A DNA stretch of 64,000 bases from Bacillota bacterium (GCA_023397905.1 JAEWSZ010000034.1:86770-150769), one strand, 5' to 3'; shown: positions 16,990 through 24,882, counted from the stretch's first letter. A program made the numbers and translations. The notes: generated by a model not told the origin, from the sequence alone.

Positions 16990-17158
16990 ACCAATTACCA
17001 TCCTCTCGTTTAATAAATTTTCTTATCCTTCCGGATTTTATATGTACAAAGTGAAGCTCATTAGGCATATTCTTCACCTGTAAATATTGATTTGACTTAA
17101 TACCGCGCTCCTGGAGGAACTCTTTCATTTTTACTGTAAGCTTGCGGCCGTGCTTCAT
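16958..17158 (-). CDS. Small phage protein, DUF6906-like
   Basis: 66 residues beginning MKHGRKLTVKMKEFLQERGI, followed by NQYLQVKNMPNELHFVHIKSG. This matches my memory of the small DUF6906 phage family. Function unknown. GGAGT ribosome site; overlaps the AbrB gene start by about 30 bases. Confidence 0.65.
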   Translation of the reverse strand: MKHGRKLTVKMKEFLQERGIKSNQYLQVKNMPNELHFVHIKSGRIRKFIKREDGNWYESNGNCKED

Positions 17159-17175
17159 GGGGCCTGACTCCTTAT

Positions 17176-17730
17176 TTAAGCTAATTTCAGCTCATATTTT
17201 ACCGAGTTAAGCGCTTTTTTTATATCTCTGGAAATTTGGACCTGGGATCGGCCAAGCTTGGTAGCTATCGCTGTTTGTGATAGCCCCTGTATGAAATACA
17301 TGTCCAATATGTGATATTTTTCTTTGACGGCCTTTAAGACTTCTGTAGTCGTGATATTGCTTATTGCGGCCGCCTCCGTATTAAAATCACTGATAAGAAG
17401 TAAATCTCCTATGCAGCAATCATTTTCATCCGGAGAGAATTCCAGGGAATTATCAAAAGCTACCGCCTGCTTCTTATGTACCCTCGAGTAGTATTTAAGC
17501 ATGTATCCATAAATGCATTTTCCCGCGTATGTAGTAAATTTGCTTCTTTCAGGTTCATAAGTATTAGCTGCTCTCCAGAGTGCCATCCGGGCCTCTGCAA
17601 CGAGCTCTTCATATAGGAATGTACCTTTGGACACACGCGGAAAGTATTTCTGAGCAAAATAGCTTGTAAGCTTTAAATTATCCTGGAATAACTGAACCGG
17701 ATCTGTAGAAAATTGCTTATTTGTTTCCAC
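17176..17730 (-). CDS. Sigma-70 family RNA polymerase sigma factor
   Basis: 184 residues. Region 2: FLYEELVAEARMALWRAANT then FTTYAGKCIYGYMLKYYSR, with the Trp/aromatic residues used in promoter melting. Region 4: MYFIQGLSQTAIATKLGRSQ and VQISRDIKKA. Length fits a compact phage sigma factor that would direct host RNA polymerase to phage promoters. Start GTG 17730 with GAGGTG. A second, shorter sigma-like protein is encoded at 878-1189, so the phage may use a two-step cascade. Confidence 0.85.
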   Translation of the reverse strand: METNKQFSTDPVQLFQDNLKLTSYFAQKYFPRVSKGTFLYEELVAEARMALWRAANTYEPERSKFTTYAGKCIYGYMLKYYSRVHKKQAVAFDNSLEFSPDENDCCIGDLLLISDFNTEAAAISNITTTEVLKAVKEKYHILDMYFIQGLSQTAIATKLGRSQVQISRDIKKALNSVKYELKLA

Positions 17731-17736
17731 AATGCA

Positions 17737-17985
17737 TCACCTCACTCTATATTGGTCTTTTGCTATTTCTCGAAAATATTCCGGTTCGTATGTAAATAAC
17801 CTTGGTACTGGTAAATCATAGACTCCCTTTTCGCACTCCTGGACATCTTCCAAAAACTCATATCTGGCAGTCAAAGGAGAATGCATCTTCTCGCAGTGTT
17901 CACAATACCACCATCCAAACCAGAGCTTTACCCGGTACCACCACCGGCTTATTTTCCATTGCCATCTTTTGAACCATTTCTTCAT
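17737..17985 (-). CDS. Tryptophan-rich small protein
   Basis: 82 residues; the first 30 contain ten Trp plus many Lys/Arg (WFKRWQWKISRWWYRVK), followed by CEHCEK with a nearby His that may bind metal. The amphipathic Trp/Lys pattern suggests membrane or nucleic-acid association. Not recognised. Confidence 0.5.
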   Translation of the reverse strand: MKKWFKRWQWKISRWWYRVKLWFGWWYCEHCEKMHSPLTARYEFLEDVQECEKGVYDLPVPRLFTYEPEYFREIAKDQYRVR

Positions 17986-17988
17986 AAA

Positions 17989-20496
17989 TTACACCTGCCT
18001 TTCCATCCAGTTTTCACAAGCCTGTTCATTCTTCCAGAGCCGAGGCTGATTTGGCGTAAATAGTTTACAAAGAATCCCTCCGGCCAGCTCATCCTCTTCC
18101 TTCAGGCCTTCCCATTCGCAGTAGTGACAATCCTCGCATTTTCTTGCCGGCACGTTATCTTTTAATATATCCAGGTAACCCGGGATCACGTCTCTGAGGT
18201 TTTCAAAAAACTCAATAATGGCTTCTTTTCTTTCAAAAGTTCCATAATCATGAACAGTTTGTATGTCCTGTAGATTAATCAATTTAGCAGCTATGAGCGT
18301 TCCATACAGCCTATTGACAGTTTCATGTGCAGCACGTTCCGGAATCCTTTCCACAACCTTTACAGCCGCTGCTTCAATGGGCTTGTCCCTGAGCTGCTGC
18401 TCAAGCTCGTGTATTTTGTTCTGAAGATTTGAAATGAATTCTGGATCCTGTTGATCAGCCTGATCCTTCAACGCCTCATATTCTTCCCGGAGTTCATCAA
18501 GCTCAGATTCCAGCCTGTCCGCTTTTCGCTCAGCGTCAAAAGCCTTTGTAATAGCCTGCTGTTTTTCAACCCGGAGTGTATCCTGCTGCCCCCGGACCTC
18601 GTCAATTTTGGCCTTCCATTCGGCTTCCTTTTCCTTATATTCTTTGTGGGTAGTGATATCGCCGGACAGTACCTGCTCCTGGAGCTCCTTCGGGGCTGAG
18701 GGTCTGCTTACCTCAAAAAGTAAAGAAGTTTGTATGTTTTCAGAAATTTCTATGTTTTCGCAATTTGCGAAAACCCATTCATATGCGTTTATGTTTCTAT
18801 ATACCGTATCTTTTTTCAATCCGATGCTTTCAAACCATGCAACGAAGGTACCACCATTATAATTTGCCAACTTACTTTGTGCTTCTTTAAGTTCCTTGCC
18901 AAGTGCAATAGCGGCCTTAGTTCTTATCTCAGTTATGTTATTTGCTTTCTCCTGCAGGAATTCAGCTGTATCAGCATCCACTGTGGAGTAGTCAAAAGTG
19001 ACGGTTTCAGCGGATTTTGTATCATTTTCAGCCAGATCGTTCGCGGGATCGGATATTTGGATATCATTTTCAGGGGACCCGTTCACCTTTTCAGCCACTC
19101 TTCTGAATACGTCGCAGTCAACATAGAAAAAATTTTTTAGCATGGCTTTAAGCGCATCGTTTCGTGCTATCAGCACTGCACATCCATCATTATGTTTGCA
19201 GAAACAAGGACAATCCTCTCTCATTTCATTACAGCCCGATTCAGATCCAATATGGGGCTTTTTTTCAGGCTGCGACGAGATATCTTCTTTATCATCAATC
19301 AAGTCAGCCTCATACGTGTACTTAACATCCTTCTCCAGTGGACACCATTCAGGGCATGTATCTGGCTTAAAATCTTTATCTGAGGCAATCTTTTTCTGTC
19401 CTTCGGTAAATTGATAACAGTAATGGGTATGTGGTTCACACGGGCGTTTTGTCGTTTTTATGCCATCATCAGCAACCACACTGACATATGTATTTTCTTC
19501 ACTGTACCAATGACCGGCATTACACTTTCCGCATGCCCGAGTAGATGACTTGCAATCCTGCTTCACTTCCTCAACCTCCTGTTCTTTCTGTTCATAAGAA
19601 TCACAAATGAACGTATTTTTATGTATTTCTCCTTTGGTGCATCCTTTACCGCATTTACCCCATGTGCATGCCGGCGTAGAAAAACTAAAGCTTTCGCAGC
19701 TCTGACATCTGATGTCTGTTATTTTAGATTTGCTTTGCCAGTATGTGCAGCCATGACTTTCATCAGGAAATACAAGCTTTGAATTGTTAATATCACATAT
19801 TCCGTCAAGAAGATGACCGCACTGGGCGCAACATGGCTGTTCTTTTGTAGATTTATTGAGTTTAGTTATTGACTTATACTCCCGACATTTACCACCAGGA
19901 ATATAGATAGGATATTTACCTCCATTTTTATAACAATAGCCATAAGCGCCATCATGGTTTGGTTTTTCAAATATCTCAGAATTTGAACAGGTATGACAGT
20001 TTTTCTTTTCATCTTCCCCGGCATTTTCAGGGAAAAACTTCTCAATCAGCTCCCGTTTGGCCGCGATCCCCTTTTTGTTTGAGCTGCAGCTGATAGACAA
20101 TGTACGCCGGCAGTCGGCCAAATGATCAGCATTATAGCCGGCGCTTAAATCCGGATGTTCACCGCAGAAATGCTGTATATCCTCCAGAAGCTGATGATTA
20201 AGGCTATTAATGTTTATAGTATTTTTATCATCCAGGCTGCCCGTCCAATCTGTTTCGTGATTTGGTTTTTTAGATCCGGCCCGGCACTCGAAACGTTTAA
20301 AAACGGGATCCGGATATCCTTCTTCGACGAGATTTACAAATGGGCATGTACGGCATTCCACACGCTCAATATCATCTTTAACCTTTAATGGATCCGTAGC
20401 ACTGGGTAGTAACTTCAGCTCATAGCCTGTTACGTCTGCATTGGACGATTTCTGAAATACAATTCCGCATTTTGTCCAGTATGTCTTCTTTGCCAA
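17989..20496 (-). CDS. Large cysteine-cluster protein with DUF3102-like helical domain
   Basis: 835 residues. The first ~470 contain about ten separate Cys/His clusters (CRTCPF, CHTCSN, CCAQCGHL, CQSCESF, CGKCNAGHW, CPCFCKH and others), enough for many zinc sites. Then a DUF3102-like segment (ALGKELKEAQSKLANYNGG, FVAWFESIGLKKDTVYRNIN, ~530-590), known from phage/plasmid proteins and likely DNA binding. A coiled coil follows (~640-740), and the C-terminus ends in another Cys4 cluster (CEDCHYCEWEG). TTG start at 20496 behind GAAGG. Role unknown; the size and multiple clusters suggest a scaffold or nucleic-acid-binding regulator. Similar to phage proteins annotated only as DUF3102. Confidence 0.6.
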   Translation of the reverse strand: MAKKTYWTKCGIVFQKSSNADVTGYELKLLPSATDPLKVKDDIERVECRTCPFVNLVEEGYPDPVFKRFECRAGSKKPNHETDWTGSLDDKNTININSLNHQLLEDIQHFCGEHPDLSAGYNADHLADCRRTLSISCSSNKKGIAAKRELIEKFFPENAGEDEKKNCHTCSNSEIFEKPNHDGAYGYCYKNGGKYPIYIPGGKCREYKSITKLNKSTKEQPCCAQCGHLLDGICDINNSKLVFPDESHGCTYWQSKSKITDIRCQSCESFSFSTPACTWGKCGKGCTKGEIHKNTFICDSYEQKEQEVEEVKQDCKSSTRACGKCNAGHWYSEENTYVSVVADDGIKTTKRPCEPHTHYCYQFTEGQKKIASDKDFKPDTCPEWCPLEKDVKYTYEADLIDDKEDISSQPEKKPHIGSESGCNEMREDCPCFCKHNDGCAVLIARNDALKAMLKNFFYVDCDVFRRVAEKVNGSPENDIQISDPANDLAENDTKSAETVTFDYSTVDADTAEFLQEKANNITEIRTKAAIALGKELKEAQSKLANYNGGTFVAWFESIGLKKDTVYRNINAYEWVFANCENIEISENIQTSLLFEVSRPSAPKELQEQVLSGDITTHKEYKEKEAEWKAKIDEVRGQQDTLRVEKQQAITKAFDAERKADRLESELDELREEYEALKDQADQQDPEFISNLQNKIHELEQQLRDKPIEAAAVKVVERIPERAAHETVNRLYGTLIAAKLINLQDIQTVHDYGTFERKEAIIEFFENLRDVIPGYLDILKDNVPARKCEDCHYCEWEGLKEEDELAGGILCKLFTPNQPRLWKNEQACENWMERQV

Positions 20497-20511
20497 ATCT
20501 TCACCTTCTCT

Positions 20512-20664
20512 CTAAAACTCCTGATAAGCTTTCTCGGCCTGCTCCTCGGTCCGGATGTCCATCTGATGTTTCATTTCACATTCCAAATATCTAATCTGTT
20601 TGTCAGACAGTCCAAGTTCTTTGGCCGCCTTAATGGCGTATCCGATTGCTGCACCGTTATTCAT
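20512..20664 (-). CDS. Small helical protein
   Basis: 50 residues, MNNGAAIGYAIKAAKELGLS at the N-terminus, helical and polar. Good AGGAGGG ribosome site before ATG 20664, and it fills the gap between the zinc-ribbon/HTH gene and the large Cys-cluster gene. No recognised family. Confidence 0.5.
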   Translation of the reverse strand: MNNGAAIGYAIKAAKELGLSDKQIRYLECEMKHQMDIRTEEQAEKAYQEF

Positions 20665-20683
20665 AGTACTTATCCCTCCTTTA

Positions 20684-21013
20684 TTAAGTTATTCTCCTGA
20701 GCCTTGGCATTGTATCAATCCTTTTAGATTTTTCTAATTCGTTCTCCCACCATTTAGTAAGCTCGTCAGTATCAAGGAGCAATTTTCCGTTCAATAACCT
20801 TACATATGGTATCTTAGACTCTCGAATAGCCTTGTAAATTCCTCCTATGCTTACTCTACCTTGGAAAAATATTTCAGAAGCCTCTTTTACTGTCATGGTA
20901 TGTGGAATTCTCGGTTGTTCTTGAATAACCGGTATTTCGAGCTTAGAGCCGCATTTATGGCAGAAAACTGCCTCATCAGTGCATATTGCGTTACAAGATT
21001 TACATATGATCAC
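20684..21013 (-). CDS. Zinc-ribbon plus excisionase-like HTH protein
   Basis: 109 residues from GTG 21013 (GGAGG seven bases upstream). N-terminal zinc ribbon (CKSCNAIC, CHKCGS), then a MerR/excisionase-type winged helix: TVKEASEIFFQGRVSIGGIY, KAIRESKIPYVRL, LLDTDELTKW. The HTH layout fits Xis/DNA-binding proteins; it is the second gene of the leftward operon, so it could be an early regulator or the excisionase. Confidence 0.65.
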   Translation of the reverse strand: MIICKSCNAICTDEAVFCHKCGSKLEIPVIQEQPRIPHTMTVKEASEIFFQGRVSIGGIYKAIRESKIPYVRLLNGKLLLDTDELTKWWENELEKSKRIDTMPRLRRIT

Positions 21014-21034
21014 AGGCTTACCTCCTTTCTTCAA

Positions 21035-21051
21035 GTTCAACCTCATTGAAC
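21035..21051. promoter_or_regulatory. Operator copy GTTCAA-N5-TTGAAC (end of the Cro-like gene)
   Basis: Perfect inverted repeat GTTCAA(CCTCA)TTGAAC with the same half sites and the same 5-base spacer as the copies in the switch region. It overlaps the 3' end of the Cro-like gene, just before the ribosome site of the next gene, and may act as a roadblock or auxiliary operator. Confidence 0.6.
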
Positions 21052-21261
21052 TTCTTGTGTAAAAAAATATACTTGTATCTCAGATGGCGGTATTTCTAAA
21101 AGTTCTGCTGCATGAACAATCTCTTCTTGAGTAAAAAATATTTTACCGTTTAGCTTAAGAGACAGTGTCCTCTCAGATACATTAAACTCTTTTGAAAATG
21201 CCGTTTGCGTGCCAAATTTCTCAACTATTCTGCCACGCAGTTTACTATGATTAAATGCCAT
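21043..21261 (-). CDS. Cro-like / DUF739-type repressor
   Basis: 72 residues. HTH typical of the DUF739/Cro-like group: LRGRIVEKFGTQTAFSKEFN, VSERTLSLKLNGK, then FFTQEEIVHAAELLEI. First gene transcribed from the leftward promoter, opposite the CI-type repressor. Expected to bind the GTTCAA operators and favour lytic growth. Ribosome site GGAGG eight bases before ATG 21261. Confidence 0.8.
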   Translation of the reverse strand: MAFNHSKLRGRIVEKFGTQTAFSKEFNVSERTLSLKLNGKIFFTQEEIVHAAELLEIPPSEIQVYFFTQEVQ

Positions 21262-21280
21262 ACCGATTCCTCCCTTCCTT

Positions 21281-21297
21281 GTTCAATCCCCTTGAAC
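21281..21297. promoter_or_regulatory. Operator GTTCAA-N5-TTGAAC at the start of leftward transcription
   Basis: Perfect inverted repeat with spacer TCCCC. It lies just downstream of the leftward -10 box (21305-21310), over the likely transcription start, so a bound repressor would block the lytic operon. Confidence 0.7.
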
Positions 21298-21304
21298 TAT
21301 TTTA

Positions 21305-21333
21305 AATATATCATCCTGAAAACTTAATGTCAA
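21305..21333 (-). promoter_or_regulatory. Leftward early promoter (TTGACA-N17-TATATT)
   Basis: On the minus strand, TTGACA (21328-21333) is followed after exactly 17 bases by TATATT (21305-21310). This is a near-consensus sigma-A promoter facing the Cro-like gene and the whole early operon. It is flanked by operator copies at 21281-21297 and 21341-21357. Confidence 0.8.
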
Positions 21334-21340
21334 TATTTTA

Positions 21341-21357
21341 GTTCAAATAATTTTAAC
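21341..21357. promoter_or_regulatory. Operator variant GTTCAA-N5-TTTAAC
   Basis: Same geometry as the other copies, one mismatch in the right half site. It lies between the two divergent promoters, just upstream of the leftward -35 box. Confidence 0.55.
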
Positions 21358-21371
21358 TTTTCAAACTTTAT

Positions 21372-21401
21372 CTTGAACTTTTGTTCAAGGTGTGTTATAT
21401 T
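21372..21401 (+). promoter_or_regulatory. Rightward repressor promoter (TTGAAC-N17-TATATT) with overlapping palindrome
   Basis: TTGAAC at 21373-21378 and TATATT at 21396-21401 are 17 bases apart and face the repressor gene. The -35 box is itself half of an 18-base palindrome CTTGAACTTTTGTTCAAG (21372-21389), which suggests autoregulation by the repressor or Cro-like protein. Confidence 0.75.
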
Positions 21402-21424
21402 TTATTGGAAAGGCAGGGGTATAT

Positions 21425-21910
21425 ATGGAAAAATTAAGTACTGCAGACAGACTAAAGGAAATTATGAATTCTCGTAATTTAAGACAGGTTGATATACTGG
21501 AGAAGGCAAAGCCTTTCTGTAAGCAGCATAATATTAAGATGAATAAATCTGATTTAAGTCAATATGTATCAGGACTTGTAGAACCTGGGCAAGATAAACT
21601 ATCCATTTTAGCAATGGCTCTTGGAGTAAGCGAAGCTTGGTTAATGGGTTATGATGTCCCGGAAAATTCAGCTGCAAAAAACTCAGATGATAAAAAGAGT
21701 TTTATTTCTCAAGGAGAACAAGTCTTATTACATAAATATAATCTATTGGATGATAAAGGCAAACATACTGTAAATACTATTCTTGATATGGAATATAACA
21801 GATGCAATCCCCCAAATACAGAAAGCACATATCTTATAGCAGCTCACAATGATAATTTGAATGATCCAGAAGAGCAAAAAAAAGTACGTCGAGATTTAGA
21901 CAAATTTTAA
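21425..21910 (+). CDS. CI-like phage repressor
   Basis: 161 residues from ATG 21425. N-terminal XRE-type HTH: TADRLKEIMNSRNLRQVDIL, then KSDLSQYVSGLVEPGQDKLS, LAMALGVSEAWLMGYDVP. The C-terminal ~80 residues are polar and lack a LexA/CI-type Ser-Lys peptidase signature, so induction is more likely through the neighbouring ImmA-like protease than through self-cleavage. Confidence 0.85.
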   Translation: MEKLSTADRLKEIMNSRNLRQVDILEKAKPFCKQHNIKMNKSDLSQYVSGLVEPGQDKLSILAMALGVSEAWLMGYDVPENSAAKNSDDKKSFISQGEQVLLHKYNLLDDKGKHTVNTILDMEYNRCNPPNTESTYLIAAHNDNLNDPEEQKKVRRDLDKF

Positions 21911-21926
21911 CGGACGGTGATTATAT

Positions 21927-22388
21927 TTGACCTACGAACAGTTATTAGATGAAACTTATAATAATGATATAATCGTGAAGGAAATTGAATTTGAATCATC
22001 ATCAAAAGGTCTGATAAAAGGTAGCAAAATAGCTATTAATGGATATATTGACACTTCAACTGAAAAGGCGTGTATCCTCGCCGAAGAACTTGGGCATTAT
22101 CATACATCCGTAGGCAATATCCTGGACCAGAACAAAACTGAAAACGTAAAGCAAGAAAAGCGGGCCCGGAATTGGGCTTATGAAAAATTGGTTCCTCTGG
22201 ATGGGATTATTTCTGCTTATGAAGCTGGCGTCCGAAATAGATATGAACTCGCTTTATATTTGGATGTTATTGAGGTCTTTTTGGAAGAAGCAATTAAGCA
22301 CTATAAAGAAAAATTCGGCGTATATCATGTTATAGGTAATTACATAATTTATTTCGATCCTGTTGGCGTATTTAAGATGTTTGAATAA
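21927..22388 (+). CDS. ImmA/IrrE-type metalloprotease-like protein
   Basis: 153 residues, TTG start at 21927 behind a weak GGACGGTGA site. Contains the family segment ILAEELGHYHTSVGNI (about residues 50-65). The zinc motif reads E-E-L-G-H instead of H-E-x-x-H, a variant I have seen in related phage proteins, with an extra His two residues on. ICEBs1 ImmA cleaves the repressor ImmR; the position directly after the repressor gene suggests the same role here. Confidence 0.8.
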   Translation: MTYEQLLDETYNNDIIVKEIEFESSSKGLIKGSKIAINGYIDTSTEKACILAEELGHYHTSVGNILDQNKTENVKQEKRARNWAYEKLVPLDGIISAYEAGVRNRYELALYLDVIEVFLEEAIKHYKEKFGVYHVIGNYIIYFDPVGVFKMFE

Positions 22389-22414
22389 TAGTTTATTAGA
22401 AATGGGGTATTGGT

Positions 22415-23737
22415 ATGGCTGGTACTAAAAGACAACTTTATAATGGAACTTGGGAATTATGTGTTTCCCTTGGCTCTGATTTGAAAGGCGAAAGAATCAG
22501 AGAATACGCATACACCGAAGAGCCATGTAGCGAAAAGGAAGCTGATATACAATTGGCTGAATTAGTTGTTAATACGGCTAGAAATAATGGTTATGGTAGT
22601 AAAACTTTAATTAAGGATTTTATACCTTATTGGCAAAAGCATCACGCTGATGAACAGCTTAGAAATAAAACTGTATCCAGATATGATGATTTATTAGAGA
22701 GAGTTGACGAGTTTTTAGGTCGCTTTTCTTTAATTGAAATTATTAAAAAACCCACTCTTTTAAAGGAATTTTATGCAGCTTTGCAAAAAGATGGTGTACG
22801 AAAAGACGGTAAAAAGGGTGGTCTAGGCATCCGTACTATTCGTCATCATCATGCAGTTGTATCATCAATGTTCAGTAGTGCTGTTGAGTGGAATATGGTT
22901 AAAGAAAATCCTTGTTTAAGGGTTAAACCTCCTAGAGAAAGAAGAAAAGATAAGAAAAAGAAAAAAAATAACTTTTTCACTATAGATCAGGCGAAAGAGT
23001 TTTTGCAAGCTCTTGATAAATTACCTATTAAAGAATTTAAATATAAAGTTATGGTTTTCCTGGATATATTTACGGGCTTCAGGCGCAGTGAGATCATGGG
23101 ACTTGAATGGTCTGATTTTAAGTTTAGCAAAAATAGTGTTACAATTAATCGTACAAGCCAGTATACTGTTGAGGATGGTATTTATGAAGATGATACCAAA
23201 AACGACGGTTCCGAAAGAACTTCTATTTTCCCCGAAACAGTTACTATTATGCTTAAAGAGTACAAAAAACAATGGAATTCCCAAAAGGAAAAAGTTGGTG
23301 ATAAATGGATTGAAACTGATAGGCTATTTATTCAGTGGGATGGCGAACCGATGCACCCTGATACAATAAGTAAATGGTTCTCTAAGTTTATACGAAAAAA
23401 CAACCTTCCACATGTTACTTATCACGGATTACGGCACACATACGGCAGCATATTACTTGCAATGGGAATGGATTTACAATCCGTTGCGGATATACTTGGT
23501 CATAGCAGCATACAGATGCTTGTCCAGACCTACGGCCATAACGTAATAAAGGGAGGTAATAAAAAAGCAGCCGAATTAATTGATGAGGCTCTGCTTAAGA
23601 AACCTAAACCGGTAACTTCCCAAGAGCCAGAACCCATAAAACAGGAGAGTATTCTTCCCGATTATTTGCCAGAAGATGTAAAGCTTTTGATTGAAAAATT
23701 AATGAGTAATTATGCTCCGGTATCAAAAATAGGTTAA
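22415..23737 (+). CDS. int: Tyrosine recombinase (phage integrase)
   Basis: 440 residues. N-terminal AP2-like arm-binding part, SAM-like core-binding domain (about 75-180), and a catalytic domain with Arg in TGFRRSEIMGLEW (about residue 225), His-x-x-Arg in YHGLRHTYGS (about 345), His in LGHSSIQM, and the nucleophile Tyr in TYGH. Followed at once by the tRNA-derived attachment site, as is usual for integrases that target tRNA 3' ends. The ~60-residue C-terminal tail is Pro/Glu-rich. ATG 22415 with a GGGG-type site. Confidence 0.95.
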   Translation: MAGTKRQLYNGTWELCVSLGSDLKGERIREYAYTEEPCSEKEADIQLAELVVNTARNNGYGSKTLIKDFIPYWQKHHADEQLRNKTVSRYDDLLERVDEFLGRFSLIEIIKKPTLLKEFYAALQKDGVRKDGKKGGLGIRTIRHHHAVVSSMFSSAVEWNMVKENPCLRVKPPRERRKDKKKKKNNFFTIDQAKEFLQALDKLPIKEFKYKVMVFLDIFTGFRRSEIMGLEWSDFKFSKNSVTINRTSQYTVEDGIYEDDTKNDGSERTSIFPETVTIMLKEYKKQWNSQKEKVGDKWIETDRLFIQWDGEPMHPDTISKWFSKFIRKNNLPHVTYHGLRHTYGSILLAMGMDLQSVADILGHSSIQMLVQTYGHNVIKGGNKKAAELIDEALLKKPKPVTSQEPEPIKQESILPDYLPEDVKLLIEKLMSNYAPVSKIG

Positions 23738-23885
23738 TTTTGTTCCGCCAGTATTCCGCCAAAAAATATAATATTGTGTGAAATATGTGAAAAATTAAGA
23801 CATTCATAAAAAGTTAAATTTCTTAAAAGCGCCTATTTGGGCCAATCTTTAAAAATCATGAAGTGTATAAAAACGTGTAATAGAA

Positions 23886-23930
23886 TTCCTAAACCGCAGG
23901 TCGCACGTTCGAATCGTGTCGGGCGTACCA
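23886..23930 (+). tRNA. 3' tRNA fragment (tRNA-Arg CCT-like), prophage attachment site attR
   Basis: The stretch reads as anticodon loop TTCCTAA, 3' anticodon stem ACCGC, 5-base variable loop AGGTC, T stem/loop GCACG-TTCGAAT-CGTGT, acceptor strand CGGGCGT, discriminator A and CCA. The bases before it (TAGAA) do not pair with ACCGC, so the 5' half is missing. It lies 150 bases after the integrase stop. This is the expected right end of a prophage inserted in a tRNA gene; the intact tRNA copy would be at the left end, outside the window. The Arg identity rests on the CCT in the loop. Confidence 0.75.
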
Positions 23931-23988
23931 GAAAATGTGGGCACTATAGATTTATGGTGTAAAAAGCCAGAGTCTATGCGCCTCGAAA

Positions 23989-24022
23989 GGGTTTTCACTT
24001 TAAAAAGTGAAGGCCCTTTTTT
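23989..24022 (+). terminator. Rho-independent terminator
   Basis: 12-bp stem GGGTTTTCACTT/AAGTGAAGGCCC (two G-T wobbles), 4-base loop, six T. It is 60 bases after the tRNA fragment and would normally end transcription of the tRNA. The 430-base gap 23738-24163 otherwise holds a TTCCGCCA direct repeat (near 23745), the tRNA fragment and the next hairpin. Confidence 0.75.
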
Positions 24023-24098
24023 CGTAGATTTATCAGCCTGTCAACTTCACTCCGTGGGGAGTCAAACCCGCAACATAACTTAATAGAAAAACAGTATG

Positions 24099-24131
24099 GC
24101 CGAGGTTTTGGAAATAAGACCTCGGCTTTTT
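24099..24131 (+). terminator. Hairpin with T run before the conjugative-element genes
   Basis: Stem GCCGAGGT/ACCTCGGC, 12-base loop, then five T. Formally a terminator; being only 33 bases before the next ATG it could also act as a leader attenuator. Confidence 0.6.
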
Positions 24132-24163
24132 ATATTTATTAAAAGGAAAGATGAGGTCAGCCT

Positions 24164-24832
24164 ATGGACAAAAAATATTTCAACGAACTTGCCCGTATCC
24201 TCGCCAAAAACGGTATCCAGTCCGCCCTCTTGCGTGAGGACAATCTTGCAGTTCTGCTGGATGGCAAACCCGCCTGTCATGTGGGCGCCACCAGTCAGAT
24301 GTATGTAGCTCCGGGTGACCTGCGAACACCGGAAGCCAATGAACTCTACCACAAGACAGCGCCCATCGCTGAAATGGTCAAAGAATATATGACGGCGATG
24401 GAAAAATCCCCTCCTCTGAAAGCAAGTGCGTTGGACAAAGACTTTCAGCTACTTGCTGAATTTAATGGTGCCGTTCTCGCCGGCCGGGAAACTGAATTCG
24501 GATATATGTTTGCCACATGGAGGCGAGACTACAATGGTGCCGGTGTATTCAGCGGCGAATATTTTCTGGATGGCTACACGGCAGCAAAGCAGGACTTTGC
24601 CATCCGCACTGGTTTGATTGAAAAACAGCGACTTTTTTCCGATGTCCAGCTTTTGGACATTTATCAGAGCATCAACGATACCTTTGAAGCCGGATACGAG
24701 CTAACGCAGAATGACGAGAGACAACTCTCCAGTATTCAAAATCAGATTGAGACCCTGCTCCCGGACGTTAAGGAGCGGATTGCCGCAATACAGCAAAAAG
24801 CCTTTGACGCTATGCAGGGACAGTCCCTGTAA
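24164..24832 (+). CDS. Conjugative-element protein of unknown function
   Basis: 222 residues, acidic, alpha/beta N-terminal half and helical C-terminal half (QLSSIQNQIETLLPDVKERI). ATG 24164 has an AAAGGAAAG-type site. First gene of the GC-richer element. No family recognised; its own terminator follows at 24883-24928. Confidence 0.55.
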   Translation: MDKKYFNELARILAKNGIQSALLREDNLAVLLDGKPACHVGATSQMYVAPGDLRTPEANELYHKTAPIAEMVKEYMTAMEKSPPLKASALDKDFQLLAEFNGAVLAGRETEFGYMFATWRRDYNGAGVFSGEYFLDGYTAAKQDFAIRTGLIEKQRLFSDVQLLDIYQSINDTFEAGYELTQNDERQLSSIQNQIETLLPDVKERIAAIQQKAFDAMQGQSL

Positions 24833-24882
24833 AATGCCCCTCTTTTAGATCAGTCAAAAACAGAAAATGAAAACATTTAAAG

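Noticed and set aside
23740..23770. TTCCGCCA direct repeats after int as a CRISPR or attachment core
   Set aside because: Two short copies only; the tRNA fragment at 23886-23930 is a better attachment core. They could be integrase arm sites but nothing supports this further.
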